From NCBI GenBank assembly GCA_036675475.1, contig JAKFEY010000027.1:50451-114450 (forward strand): 64,000 bases of DNA, given 5' to 3'. Under the pieces are notes generated by a model. That model was given only the letters and a program-made list of their open reading frames with translations. It was not told the origin of the DNA and made no database searches. Made by a program: the position numbers and the translations under genes. Below, piece by piece: positions 1 through 7,692 of the stretch (positions are counted from its first letter, which is position 1; the number at the start of each line of letters is the position of its first letter). Origin of the DNA: JALYRV01 sp036675475. GTDB lineage: Bacteria > Acidobacteriota > Vicinamibacteria > Vicinamibacterales > SCN-69-37.

Positions 1-23
1 GCGTCGTCCGGAGTGTGCGCCAT
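1..23 (-). CDS. possible 5' start of a gene running off the left edge
   Basis: An ATG on the minus strand at 23 opens a frame for seven codons (M-A-H-T-P-D-D) before the window ends. It lies 5 nt after the stop of the cyclase-like gene, and a purine-rich GAGGGG stretch is just upstream, though too close for an ideal ribosome binding site. The compact spacing of the preceding genes makes a fourth operon member plausible. Nothing can be said about its product. Confidence 0.25.
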
Positions 24-28
24 GCCCC

Positions 29-1831
29 TCATCTTGCCCCAAAGCGCGCGGCCAGCCAAGCGTCGACGCCGATGATCCGCCACAGCGCGAGCGCCGCCGC
101 GCCGTCCTGTTCCCGGGCGCGGGCGGCAAGGGCGCCGACTTCGGCGGACACGACCCAGCCGCGCGCCGTCAGCGCCGGCACGGCGAGATGGCGCTGCACG
201 TCCGGCGCGCGAAGCGCCTCCACCAGCAGGCGCGTGAAGTCGTTCTTCGTCACGCGCGCGGCGGTCTCGGGCGACAGCCGCGGCGCCATGGCCGCGCGCA
301 TGGCCGCGCGGTTGTGCGCCGGCGTGAGGTGCGCGTCCTGCGGCGTGGCGAACGCCAGCTCCACGAGGCGCCGGTCGTAGAACGGATGACGCAGCTCGAC
401 GCCCGACGCCACCGCCAGGCGGTCGAGTCGCTCCTTGGCAAACGCTTCTTCACCGCTGTCGAGACGCCATCGCATGCGGCGCCAGCTTTCGGCCGGCGCG
501 CCGCGCGTGTCGGGGCGCCGGCGCAGCCGATCGCGCAGCTCGACGCGCGCGGCAAACGCCGGATCGATCCACGCGGGCAGCGGGGCGTGCCTGACGGCGC
601 GCGCCGCGCGCCGCAGCGGCGCGGGCACGAGCGGCAGCAGGCCATCGCGCGCGAAGGATGGCCAGCTCCATGTCACTTCCTCGCCGGCGGCAGCCCCCGC
701 GCGCTGCCATTGGCGCAGCGCGCCCAGCCGGCCGCGCCGCAGCAGGTCCGCCATGTGCGCCATCTCGCCGCTCCACCACTGATCCCCGCCGAACCCCGTC
801 AGCACAACACGGGCGCCCGCGGCCGCGAGCGCGGCATGCAGGCCCGTGAAGAGCGGCCGCCCCGAAGGCGAATCAGGCAGATCGGCGTCGGTGAGGATCG
901 AGGCGAGATCGTGCGCCGGCGGATCGACAGGCGGCGTCACCGCGATCGGCTCGATCGACCACCGGCGCGCCATCGCATCGATCCAGCGCGACTCGTCGGC
1001 CTCCGGCCAGGGAAAACGCAGCGCGCCGGCCATCGGCGCCGCCAATCCGTTCGCGCAGATCGTGCCCAGCACCGACGACGAATCGAGCCCGCCGCTCAGG
1101 TGCGTCCCGACCGTGGCACTGCCGGCGCACCGCGCGCGAACCGCCTCGTCGAACACCTCGCGAAATCGCGAGGCGTGATCGTCGAGCGATCCGCCGTGCA
1201 TCTCGCGCGGCGGCTCCCAGTACCTCGAAACCGCAACGCCCTGCTCGCTCGCGACGAGCATGTGGCCCGCCGGCACGCGGCGCACCGATAGAAACGGCGT
1301 GGCTTCCGCGTCGGCAATGTCGCCCCCCAGGGCTTCCGCGAGAAAGCCCTCGTCGGGTGAATCGCCGGGCTCCACGAGCGCGCGCAGCTCCGACGCGCAT
1401 CGCACGTGCGCGGTGCCGGCGCGGTAATAGAGCGGCCGGATGCCGAGCGCGTCGCGAATCGCCAGCAGGCGGCACGCGCGCGTGTCGAGGATCACGATCG
1501 CGAAGTCGCCGGCGAGGCGGGCCGCGAAGCCGTCGCCCCAGCGCGCGAACGCCTCGAGCGCGATCCCCGCGTCGGTCGCGTCGGCCGGCAGCCCGAGCTC
1601 GCGGCGGAGATCGGCCGCGTTGTCGAGCCGCAGATCCGCGGCGAGCAGCCCGCACGACGGATGGCTGCCGAATGCGGGCGACGGACCCGCCGCGCCGATC
1701 ACGCCGCCGGCGCCCGCGACAACCAGGCGATGACCGGCGCCCCGCTCGGGCATGCGCTCGAGCAGCGCCTTGACGGCAGCCTGCGCGGCGGCCGCATCGG
1801 CGGCGCCAAACACCGCGGCGACGGCATTCAT
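29..1831 (-). CDS. asparagine-synthetase-like protein, lasso-peptide cyclase (C protein) type
   Basis: This 600-aa protein has the two-domain Asn synthetase B layout: an N-terminal Ntn-amidotransferase-like domain (about 1-190) and a C-terminal ATP-pyrophosphatase domain with the PP-loop SGGLDSSSV. It starts M-N-A, so the catalytic Cys2 of glutamine-hydrolysing enzymes is absent. That, and the GFGGDQWW segment, are typical of lasso-peptide macrolactam synthetases, which adenylate a side-chain carboxylate. The ATG at 1831 was chosen because it overlaps the B2 stop by 4 nt (ATGA); a longer frame reaches 2296 but only runs antisense-like over B1/B2. With B1 and B2 upstream, the context is RiPP-like maturation. 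No precursor gene is visible, so a related role tied to the EPS locus is equally possible. Confidence 0.8.
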   Translation of the reverse strand: MNAVAAVFGAADAAAAQAAVKALLERMPERGAGHRLVVAGAGGVIGAAGPSPAFGSHPSCGLLAADLRLDNAADLRRELGLPADATDAGIALEAFARWGDGFAARLAGDFAIVILDTRACRLLAIRDALGIRPLYYRAGTAHVRCASELRALVEPGDSPDEGFLAEALGGDIADAEATPFLSVRRVPAGHMLVASEQGVAVSRYWEPPREMHGGSLDDHASRFREVFDEAVRARCAGSATVGTHLSGGLDSSSVLGTICANGLAAPMAGALRFPWPEADESRWIDAMARRWSIEPIAVTPPVDPPAHDLASILTDADLPDSPSGRPLFTGLHAALAAAGARVVLTGFGGDQWWSGEMAHMADLLRRGRLGALRQWQRAGAAAGEEVTWSWPSFARDGLLPLVPAPLRRAARAVRHAPLPAWIDPAFAARVELRDRLRRRPDTRGAPAESWRRMRWRLDSGEEAFAKERLDRLAVASGVELRHPFYDRRLVELAFATPQDAHLTPAHNRAAMRAAMAPRLSPETAARVTKNDFTRLLVEALRAPDVQRHLAVPALTARGWVVSAEVGALAARAREQDGAAALALWRIIGVDAWLAARFGAR

Positions 1832-2238
1832 GCGGAGGTAACGAAGACCGGATGCGGCGCCGCGTCGATCGAACAGAGCGGCGCATAGGGGCGAACGGGA
1901 TGCTGCCCGCTCAGCGCGAGGCTGCCATGCGCGAGCCAGGCATGGGCCGCGAACGCGCGCGGGCTTGCGCCGCCCGGCGCGACGCCGATCGTGACGCGCG
2001 CGGCCAGCCCTTCGCGCGCCAGCAGGTGCGCGCCGGCCAGCGCGCGCGTAAGACAGGTCGGCCGCGCGATCCACGCGGCGCGATTGAGCGCGCGCGCGAT
2101 TTCCGCGGCGCGCGCCGGATCGAGCCGCGCGCCTGCAGGCGCCTGCAGCTGCCGCCCCGCAAGATCGCGGCACGACACCACGCGCAGCGCCAGCGCCGTC
2201 GTTACCAGCACGCGCAGCGCGCGAAAGGTCAGCATCAT
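1828..2238 (-). CDS. lasso peptide biosynthesis B2 protein (transglutaminase-like leader protease)
   Basis: The 136-aa protein matches the McjB C-terminal / B2 family, Cys proteases that remove RiPP leader peptides. Visible landmarks are the N-terminal helix with alternating Leu/Ala, the Cys62 segment TCLTRALAGAHLLAREG and the His99 segment AHAWLAHG, which fit the Cys and His of the catalytic triad; the Asp is less certain. The length is normal for a stand-alone B2. Its start overlaps the end of the PqqD-like B1 gene by 4 nt, and its stop overlaps the cyclase start by 4 nt, so B1-B2-C are probably translationally coupled. B2-like proteins also occur in EPS-associated clusters without a known lasso product, so the substrate is unknown. 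Confidence 0.82.
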   Translation of the reverse strand: MMLTFRALRVLVTTALALRVVSCRDLAGRQLQAPAGARLDPARAAEIARALNRAAWIARPTCLTRALAGAHLLAREGLAARVTIGVAPGGASPRAFAAHAWLAHGSLALSGQHPVRPYAPLCSIDAAPHPVFVTSA

Positions 2239-2507
2239 GGGGCCGGCGCGACGATGAGGCCGCGCGCCGTGAGGTCGGATACGAAGGCGTCGACATCGGC
2301 TTCGATCACCTGACGATCGGCCGCGAACTCGCGCGCGAGCGTGGCGACCACGGCCTCGCGCGCCTCGCCGGCCTCGATCAACTGCCAGATGCGGGCAGCC
2401 GTTCCGGTCATGCCGAAGTACAAACTGCTCCGCAAATCGAGCACGAGCACCTCGCCATCGAGCTCGCGCGAAAGCGCATCGGGGCTCACCTGGTAGGGTC
2501 CGGCCAT
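2235..2507 (-). CDS. PqqD family peptide-recognition protein (RRE, lasso B1-like)
   Basis: The 90-aa protein has the PqqD/RRE winged-helix pattern: a short beta strand, the segment GEVLVLDLRSSLYFGMTGTA, then a helix (ARIWQLIEAG) and an acidic helix ending in VSDLTARGLIV. Such domains bind the leader of RiPP precursors and hand it to maturation enzymes. It is the first gene of the minus-strand trio and is followed by B2 with an ATGA overlap. No strong Shine-Dalgarno sequence precedes its ATG. PqqD-like proteins of the HPr-rel-A type also occur in EPS loci together with NTP_transf_5 proteins, one of which lies about 5 kb away, so the partner may not be a classical lasso precursor. Confidence 0.85.
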   Translation of the reverse strand: MAGPYQVSPDALSRELDGEVLVLDLRSSLYFGMTGTAARIWQLIEAGEAREAVVATLAREFAADRQVIEADVDAFVSDLTARGLIVAPAP

Positions 2508-2671
2508 CGAGGCTATCTTAGGACGCCGGTACGACGGGACGGTAAGCTGTGTAATTACAAGGACTTACAGACGTGTGCAAAGGCATGCAGAAACGGGTGT
2601 CTCAGGCCGAAAAGTTGGGTGTAATGTACCAGGCCGGTACGTGGTATTGTACGTAAAATAACCGACGCTAT
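2508..2671. promoter_or_regulatory. divergent promoter region with several palindromes
   Basis: These 164 bp separate the minus-strand B1-B2-C trio from the plus-strand EPS genes and are visibly AT-richer than their surroundings. Palindromes are TGTAATTACA at 2550-2559 and GTACC-AGGCC-GGTAC at 2626-2640; extra GTAC motifs lie near 2528 and 2650. For the plus strand, TAAAAT at 2654-2659 is a good -10 candidate but has no clear -35; it would put the transcript start only a few bases before the ATG at 2672. For the minus strand, TTGCAC (2575-2580) and TGTAAT (2554-2559) are separated by only 15 bp, a weak pair. No lasso precursor of normal length is encoded here. Confidence 0.55.
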
Positions 2672-3271
2672 ATGACACGAGCTGACATCCGCCTCGTCGC
2701 CGTCGTCGCCATGTTCACGCTGGCCGCGCCGTCCCTCGACGCGCAGGTCAGTGTTGCCGGCCGTGCCGCCGCGCGTACGATTGCCACGCGCACGACGACG
2801 TCCGCCGCGCGCGCGGCCAGCGCGCTCAGCTCACTGGGCTCAGGCACGTCCACCACCGCCTCGCGCCTCACGTCCGTGATGGGATATCTGTGGGCGGGCG
2901 AAGGCATGCCGGTATCGAACGCCACCGTGCAGCTGCGCAACATCGTCACGGGCCAGATCGAACAGGTGTCGTCGACGCTGCAGAACGGCGCGTTTGCGTT
3001 TCAGAACGTGAGCAGCGGCACGTACGCCATCGAGTACGTCACCGAGTCGGCCGGACGCGTGCTGGCCGTCGGCCAGGCGTTCAGTGTCGCGCCGGGTGAA
3101 ACGGTCGCCACGTTCGTGCGCCTCGGATCGAAGCTCGCGCTGCTCGTCCCCGACCTGGCGTCGAATGCGGCCCAGGCCGTCGTCTCCAACGCGGCCCAGG
3201 CGGTCGCGTCGGGCATTGTCAGTGTTGCAGGCACCGCTGCCCCGGAACAGCCTGCAAGCCCGTTGCGCTAA
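2672..3271 (+). CDS. small secreted Ala/Thr-rich protein with an SpaA/carboxypeptidase-regulatory-like domain
   Basis: The 199-aa product starts with a signal peptide (hydrophobic VAVVAMFTLAAPSLDAQ, cleavage probably after A-Q). A low-complexity Ala/Thr/Ser/Arg stretch follows (about 26-65), then a beta-rich domain (about 68-150) containing VSNATVQLRNIVTGQ, FQNVSSGTYAIEYV and an FSVAPGET stretch. This resembles the beta-sandwich carboxypeptidase-regulatory/SpaA-like fold common in secreted proteins. The C-terminal part is Ala/Val-rich with the repeated phrase SNAAQAV. It precedes the Wzc-like gene by 29 bp and probably shares its transcript, which suggests a periplasmic or surface role in EPS assembly. 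I recognise no specific family. Confidence 0.65.
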   Translation: MTRADIRLVAVVAMFTLAAPSLDAQVSVAGRAAARTIATRTTTSAARAASALSSLGSGTSTTASRLTSVMGYLWAGEGMPVSNATVQLRNIVTGQIEQVSSTLQNGAFAFQNVSSGTYAIEYVTESAGRVLAVGQAFSVAPGETVATFVRLGSKLALLVPDLASNAAQAVVSNAAQAVASGIVSVAGTAAPEQPASPLR

Positions 3272-3300
3272 ACGACCGTTTCAGGAAACACGGCGACAGC

Positions 3301-5631
3301 ATGCTTACGTCTCCCCACGAGCCCGCCGGCGACCGCGCGATGCCTCCGATGCCGCCCAGCATGCCGATGGGCAGCGGCGACGGCGAGATCCACCTGCTCG
3401 ATCGCCTCAGCGTCGTTTATCGCTATCGCCGCCTGGTCATTTCGATCGTGGTGCTCATCGTCGCCGGCAGCGTCGTGCAGACGTTCACGACCGTGCCGCG
3501 CTACAAGGCCACGGCGGTTGTGGAAATCGCGGAGGAGCGCCCGCTCTCGTCATCGCTGCGCGACATCGAGCAGCAGTTCTCGATTCAGGACCCCGAGGTG
3601 TACATGACGACGCAGGAGAACGTCCTGCGGAGCCGCGATCTCGCGCGCGTGGTCGTCAAGAAACTCGATCTGGCGCACCATCCGGAATTCGCGCCGGGCG
3701 CCGACGCGCCCTCCGGCCTTGCCGCGGCGTTCGCGTCGGTACGCGGCCGGATCACCCGTCCCCTGCGTGAACTGTTTCAGAGCAAGCCCCCTGTCTCCGC
3801 GACCGTGACCCCGGCGGCGCCATCCGATCGCGCAGGCGCGTCTGAGACGCCCGAAGAGGCGGCGCTGGTGACCGCGTTTCTCAACCGCCTGGTGATCGAG
3901 CGGCGTCCGCTGAGCCGGCATGTCAACGTGCAGTTCGACGCGCGTGACCCTCAGCTTGCCGCGCGCGCCGCGAACATGCTGGCCGAGGAGTACGTCGACA
4001 AGAATCTCGAGCTGAAGCGGACGGCGCTCGACAGCCGCATCAAGCTGTACGAGAGCGAAATCCAGAACCAGAAGCTTCTGATCGACGGATATCAGACTGC
4101 GCTCTTCGCCTACCGGGCGAAGACCGGCACCGGCGACGTCAACGAGAACGTGCTGGGCACCACCATCGCGCAGTTCGCCAGCGAAGAAAACAGGGCGGCC
4201 ACCCTGGCCGTTCAGCACAAGGCTGTGTACGACCAGCTTCGGCCGGTGCTCGAGAACCCGGACTTCGAGGTCACCGATCCCAAAATCATGTCGCTGCCGG
4301 CCATCGTGGGCGACGGCACGGTGAGCGCCCTGCAGGGGACCCTGCAGCGGCTGCAGAGCGAGCTCCAGGCGCAGCGGGTGCAGGGCCGCATGGACAACTA
4401 CCCCGAGGTGCGCCGGATCAATCAGGACATCGAGCAGAACAAGCTGCAGCTCCGCAACCGCATCCGCCTGCTCGCGCAGACGGCGCGCACGCAGTACGAA
4501 AGCGCGAACGCCAACGCGCAGAGCTATCGCAAGCTGCTCAACGAGACGCAGGCCAAGGCGGCGCAGGCGGGCATCGACGCCGTGCAGCCGGGATTCGTCG
4601 AGACCAGCCTGCGGGCGGCCCAGACCCTCTTGACGAGCCTGACGGCGGAGTTGCAGCAGACCAAGGTCATGTCCAACAGCACGGAAAACAACGTGCGGAC
4701 GATGGACCGGGCCGAGATACCGCCGGCGCCGTACACGCCGAACGTGCCGAACAATCTGGCGATCGGCCTGATTGCGGGCCTCGTGCTCGCCGTGGGCGTG
4801 GCGTTCGCCCTCGATTATCTCGACGACACGATCAAGACGCCCGAAGACATCACCCGCAAGCTGCGCATTCCGTTCCTGGGGCTCGTGCCGGCGGTGCGCG
4901 GCGACAAGCAGCCGGTGTTGTCCGGCCCCGTCCCGCATGATTTCGGGGAAGCGTACCGCGCGCTGCGCACGTCGCTGGTCTTCACCAGCGGCGGCGAGAA
5001 GACGCGCGTGATCGCCGTGACGAGCGCGCAGCCGCTCGAAGGCAAGACGACCACCGCGTGCAACCTCGCGATGGTGCTCGCGTTCGGCGGATCGCGCGTG
5101 CTGCTGATGGACGCCGACCTGCGGCGGCCCGGCGTGCACAAGGCGCTGAAGTTGAACAACACGGTGGGCCTGTCGCACCTGCTCGTGGGCCAGGCGCGGG
5201 TGCGCGAGGCGATTCAGCGCACCTCCGATCCGAACTTCTGCGTGATGACGGCCGGGCGCACGCCGCCCAATCCGTCGGAGCTGCTGTCGTCCGAGCGCAT
5301 GCGCCAGCTGGTAGAGAACCTGTCCGAGGGCCCGTTCGACTGGGTCATCATCGACACGCCTCCCGTGCTGGCCGTCACCGATGCCGTGGTGATCACGCCG
5401 ATGGTGTCGGGCACCGTCTTCGTGCTTGGTGCCGAAATGACGCGCCGCCGGCTGGCCGAGCGCGCGGTACAGATGGTGCTGCAGACACGCCCGCGCGTGG
5501 TGGGTGCCGTGCTGAACCGCGTCAACTTCGACCGCAACAAGTATTACTATTCGCGCTACTACGGCTATCAGTACAAGAGCTACTACGGGCAGCAGACCCG
5601 GGCAACCGAGCAGCCCTCATCCGAGGGCTGA
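3301..5631 (+). CDS. Wzc-like polysaccharide co-polymerase / BY-type tyrosine autokinase
   Basis: The 776-aa inner-membrane protein controls polysaccharide chain length and export. Residues about 25-75 form a Wzz-type N-terminus with a first membrane helix (LVISIVVLIVAGSVVQTF). A long periplasmic coiled-coil region follows, then a second membrane helix (LAIGLIAGLVLAVGVAFAL). The cytosolic kinase domain has Walker A GKTTTA near 581, Walker A' LLMDADLRRPG near 602 and Walker B WVIIDTPP near 681. A tyrosine cluster (YYYSRYYGYQYKSYYGQQ) at the C-terminus is the expected autophosphorylation tail. Upstream is the small secreted protein, downstream an O-antigen-ligase-like gene. The matching Wza-like export protein is encoded some 20 kb away on the other strand. 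Confidence 0.92.
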   Translation: MLTSPHEPAGDRAMPPMPPSMPMGSGDGEIHLLDRLSVVYRYRRLVISIVVLIVAGSVVQTFTTVPRYKATAVVEIAEERPLSSSLRDIEQQFSIQDPEVYMTTQENVLRSRDLARVVVKKLDLAHHPEFAPGADAPSGLAAAFASVRGRITRPLRELFQSKPPVSATVTPAAPSDRAGASETPEEAALVTAFLNRLVIERRPLSRHVNVQFDARDPQLAARAANMLAEEYVDKNLELKRTALDSRIKLYESEIQNQKLLIDGYQTALFAYRAKTGTGDVNENVLGTTIAQFASEENRAATLAVQHKAVYDQLRPVLENPDFEVTDPKIMSLPAIVGDGTVSALQGTLQRLQSELQAQRVQGRMDNYPEVRRINQDIEQNKLQLRNRIRLLAQTARTQYESANANAQSYRKLLNETQAKAAQAGIDAVQPGFVETSLRAAQTLLTSLTAELQQTKVMSNSTENNVRTMDRAEIPPAPYTPNVPNNLAIGLIAGLVLAVGVAFALDYLDDTIKTPEDITRKLRIPFLGLVPAVRGDKQPVLSGPVPHDFGEAYRALRTSLVFTSGGEKTRVIAVTSAQPLEGKTTTACNLAMVLAFGGSRVLLMDADLRRPGVHKALKLNNTVGLSHLLVGQARVREAIQRTSDPNFCVMTAGRTPPNPSELLSSERMRQLVENLSEGPFDWVIIDTPPVLAVTDAVVITPMVSGTVFVLGAEMTRRRLAERAVQMVLQTRPRVVGAVLNRVNFDRNKYYYSRYYGYQYKSYYGQQTRATEQPSSEG

Positions 5632-5680
5632 CCGCAGCCGCGCGGCAGCCGCGGCGGCTGTCGGTGCGGTCGCGTGGGCG

Positions 5681-6949
5681 GTGCTCGCGTTCGGGGCCGT
5701 CTATCCCTGGGCCGCGCCCCCGCTGCTCGCGCTTGCGCTCGTCGCGCTGTGGCTCGCGCGCGCCACGCCGTCGCGGCGCGACCTGCTCGACGTCGCGCCG
5801 CTCGCCGCGGTCGCGATCATCGCGTTTCAGCTGATGCCGCTTCCCGTGTCCGTGCTCGACGTGCTCGCGCCCGAACACCGCGCCTATCGCGCGGCCATGT
5901 CGCTCGGCTACGACGCGCGCGCGTGGGCGCCGCTGTCGCTCGATCCGCGGGCCACGCGCACGGGACTGATGCTGGCCGCGGCGGCCCTCGCGCTGTTTTC
6001 GGCCACGCGGCAGCTTGCGGAACACGAACGGCGGACGGCGGCGCGATGGATTGCCTGGCTCGCGGCGATCGTGTCACTCCTCGGCCTCGGCTCGGGGATG
6101 CTGTTTCCGGGCGGGCGCATTTACGGGTTCTGGCAGCCGCTCGAGCCGAGCGCGCAGCCGTTTGGCGTCATCATCAACCGCAATCACTTCGCGGCGTGGG
6201 CGATGATCGCCGCCGCGCTCGCGGCCGGCGGCCTGGCCACCCATGCGGCGCGCCGGCGCGCGCACACGCCGGCCGCGCGCGCCCTGGTCGAGGCGCTGAG
6301 CGACACACGCGCGCTGTGGCTGCTCTTCCCGGCCGTCGTCGCCATCGCCGCGGCTGTTGCCACGGGATCGCGCTCGGCGCTTGCCGGACTGCTTGCGGCA
6401 GGGCTCGTCGCGGCGCTGCTGGTCAGAAGGCGCGCCGGACGCGCCGCGCGGCGCGTGGCGATTGCCGCGGCGGCCCTGTGCCTGATCGCCGCGTTCAACT
6501 GGTCGCGGCCCGACGTCCTCATGTCGCGCCTCGATCGAACGGGCGGCGAGCTCGGGCTGCGTTCCGCGATCTGGCAGGAGTCGATCGGCATCGCGCAGCG
6601 GTACCCGATCACGGGCGTGGGCGCCGGCGCCTTCCCCGCCGCCATGGCGCACTATCAGCGCGCCACGCGCGACGTGTTCTTCAATCACGCGCACAACCAG
6701 TACCTCGAGATCGCCGCCGAAGGCGGCCTGCTGCTGGGCCTGCCGCTGCTGCTGTTTGCGGGCGCGCTCGCCTGGCGCATCGCGCGCCGGCTGCGGGCGC
6801 CCGCCGGCAGCGCCTTCTGGCTCCGCGCCGGCGCCGCGGCGGCGCTCGCCGGCCTGGCCGTGCTGTGTATCTGGGAATCGCCGTTCCGCACGCCGGCCAC
6901 GCTCATGCTGGCGGCCGTGGCCGCGGGGCTTGCGGCGGGGCGCGACTGA
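5681..6949 (+). CDS. O-antigen ligase / Wzy-C family membrane protein
   Basis: This polytopic protein of about 422 aa has at least ten hydrophobic segments and the Wzy_C-type periplasmic loop, including the segment NHAHNQYLEIAAEGGLLLGL near residue 335, which matches the conserved H-N-x-x-L-E pattern of O-antigen ligases and polymerases. It likely polymerises or ligates glycan repeats at the periplasmic face of the inner membrane. The start is taken as GTG 5681. Upstream in-frame codons (AAAVGAVAWA) look like a continuation of the first helix but contain no ATG, GTG or TTG close by, so the real start is uncertain. The stop overlaps the next ATG by one base (TGATG), which suggests coupling. 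Confidence 0.8.
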   Translation: MLAFGAVYPWAAPPLLALALVALWLARATPSRRDLLDVAPLAAVAIIAFQLMPLPVSVLDVLAPEHRAYRAAMSLGYDARAWAPLSLDPRATRTGLMLAAAALALFSATRQLAEHERRTAARWIAWLAAIVSLLGLGSGMLFPGGRIYGFWQPLEPSAQPFGVIINRNHFAAWAMIAAALAAGGLATHAARRRAHTPAARALVEALSDTRALWLLFPAVVAIAAAVATGSRSALAGLLAAGLVAALLVRRRAGRAARRVAIAAAALCLIAAFNWSRPDVLMSRLDRTGGELGLRSAIWQESIGIAQRYPITGVGAGAFPAAMAHYQRATRDVFFNHAHNQYLEIAAEGGLLLGLPLLLFAGALAWRIARRLRAPAGSAFWLRAGAAAALAGLAVLCIWESPFRTPATLMLAAVAAGLAAGRD

Positions 6950-7692
6950 TGGCGCTGCGGGTGGCCTTCGATCTCGACGGGGTCATCGCCGACTTCCGCT
7001 CGGCGTTCGAGCGCGAGGCGCGCCGTCACGTCGCCGGCGTGCTCGATCCCGACCGCGCCGACAGCGACACGTTCTCGAACGCCGAGATGCGGCGCATCTG
7101 GGCGCGCATCCAGCGCACGCCGAACTGGTGGACGACGGTGAAGCCGTACGAACCGGCCGAGATCGCGCGCCTGTACGAGATCGCGCGGCGCAGGCGCTGG
7201 GAAGTCGTCTTCATGACGAAACGGCCGGTCACGGCCGGTGAGCCCGTGCAGTTCCAGACGCAGCACTGGCTCGAGCAGCACGGCTTTCACTATCCCGCGG
7301 TCGTCACCGTTCCAGGCTCACGCGGCGAGCTGGCCAACGCCCTGCGCCTCGACATCGTCGTCGACGATCAGCTTTATAACTGCCTCGATGTCGTGAGCGG
7401 ATCGCATGCGAAGGCGCTGCTGCTGGCGCGCGATCGCAGCGACGATGTGGAGCGCCAGGCCGCGTCGCGCGGGATCGGCGTGGTGCGGACGCTGGCGGAG
7501 GCCGTTGACGCGCTAACGGGCCTGGAGACGCACCAGACCGAGCGCCAGGGGCGCCTGCAGCGATTGAGCGACTGGCTCGTGCCGAAATCCGACGCCGCGC
7601 TGCCGTCGCAGCCGGATCCGGGGCGGGTCACGCTCAGCGATCCTGACGGGACGGATCCGGATCGGGATCCGCAGGGCGGGACGGGCGTCTGA
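6949..7692 (+). CDS. HAD-superfamily 5'-nucleotidase-like hydrolase
   Basis: The 247-aa cytosolic protein opens with the HAD motif I FDLDGVIADF (residues 7-16). Further motifs are the Thr-containing VVFMTKRPV (near 88) and the acidic motif IVVDDQLYNCLDV (near 137). The cap region (QRTPNWWTTVKPYEP) resembles 5'(3')-deoxyribonucleotidase type C enzymes. The last 60 residues are charged and probably disordered. Its ATG overlaps the stop of the ligase-like gene. The 3' end overlaps the convergent NTP_transf_5 gene by 59 bp. A role in the EPS pathway, for example removing phosphate from a precursor, is only suggested by context. Confidence 0.75.
   Translation: MALRVAFDLDGVIADFRSAFEREARRHVAGVLDPDRADSDTFSNAEMRRIWARIQRTPNWWTTVKPYEPAEIARLYEIARRRRWEVVFMTKRPVTAGEPVQFQTQHWLEQHGFHYPAVVTVPGSRGELANALRLDIVVDDQLYNCLDVVSGSHAKALLLARDRSDDVERQAASRGIGVVRTLAEAVDALTGLETHQTERQGRLQRLSDWLVPKSDAALPSQPDPGRVTLSDPDGTDPDRDPQGGTGV

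Noticed and set aside
188..1291. Long plus-strand open frames opposite the cyclase-like gene
   Set aside because: They are Arg/Ala/Pro-rich shadows caused by high GC; the minus-strand frame has clear family motifs.
2518..2586. A 22-codon minus-strand frame (MPLHTSVSPC...) upstream of B1 as a lasso precursor
   Set aside because: It is too short for a leader plus core, lacks a ribosome binding site and overlaps the palindromic promoter region.
3550..5178. A 542-codon minus-strand frame opposite the Wzc-like gene
   Set aside because: It has no recognisable domain and low-complexity Arg/His composition; the plus strand carries kinase motifs.
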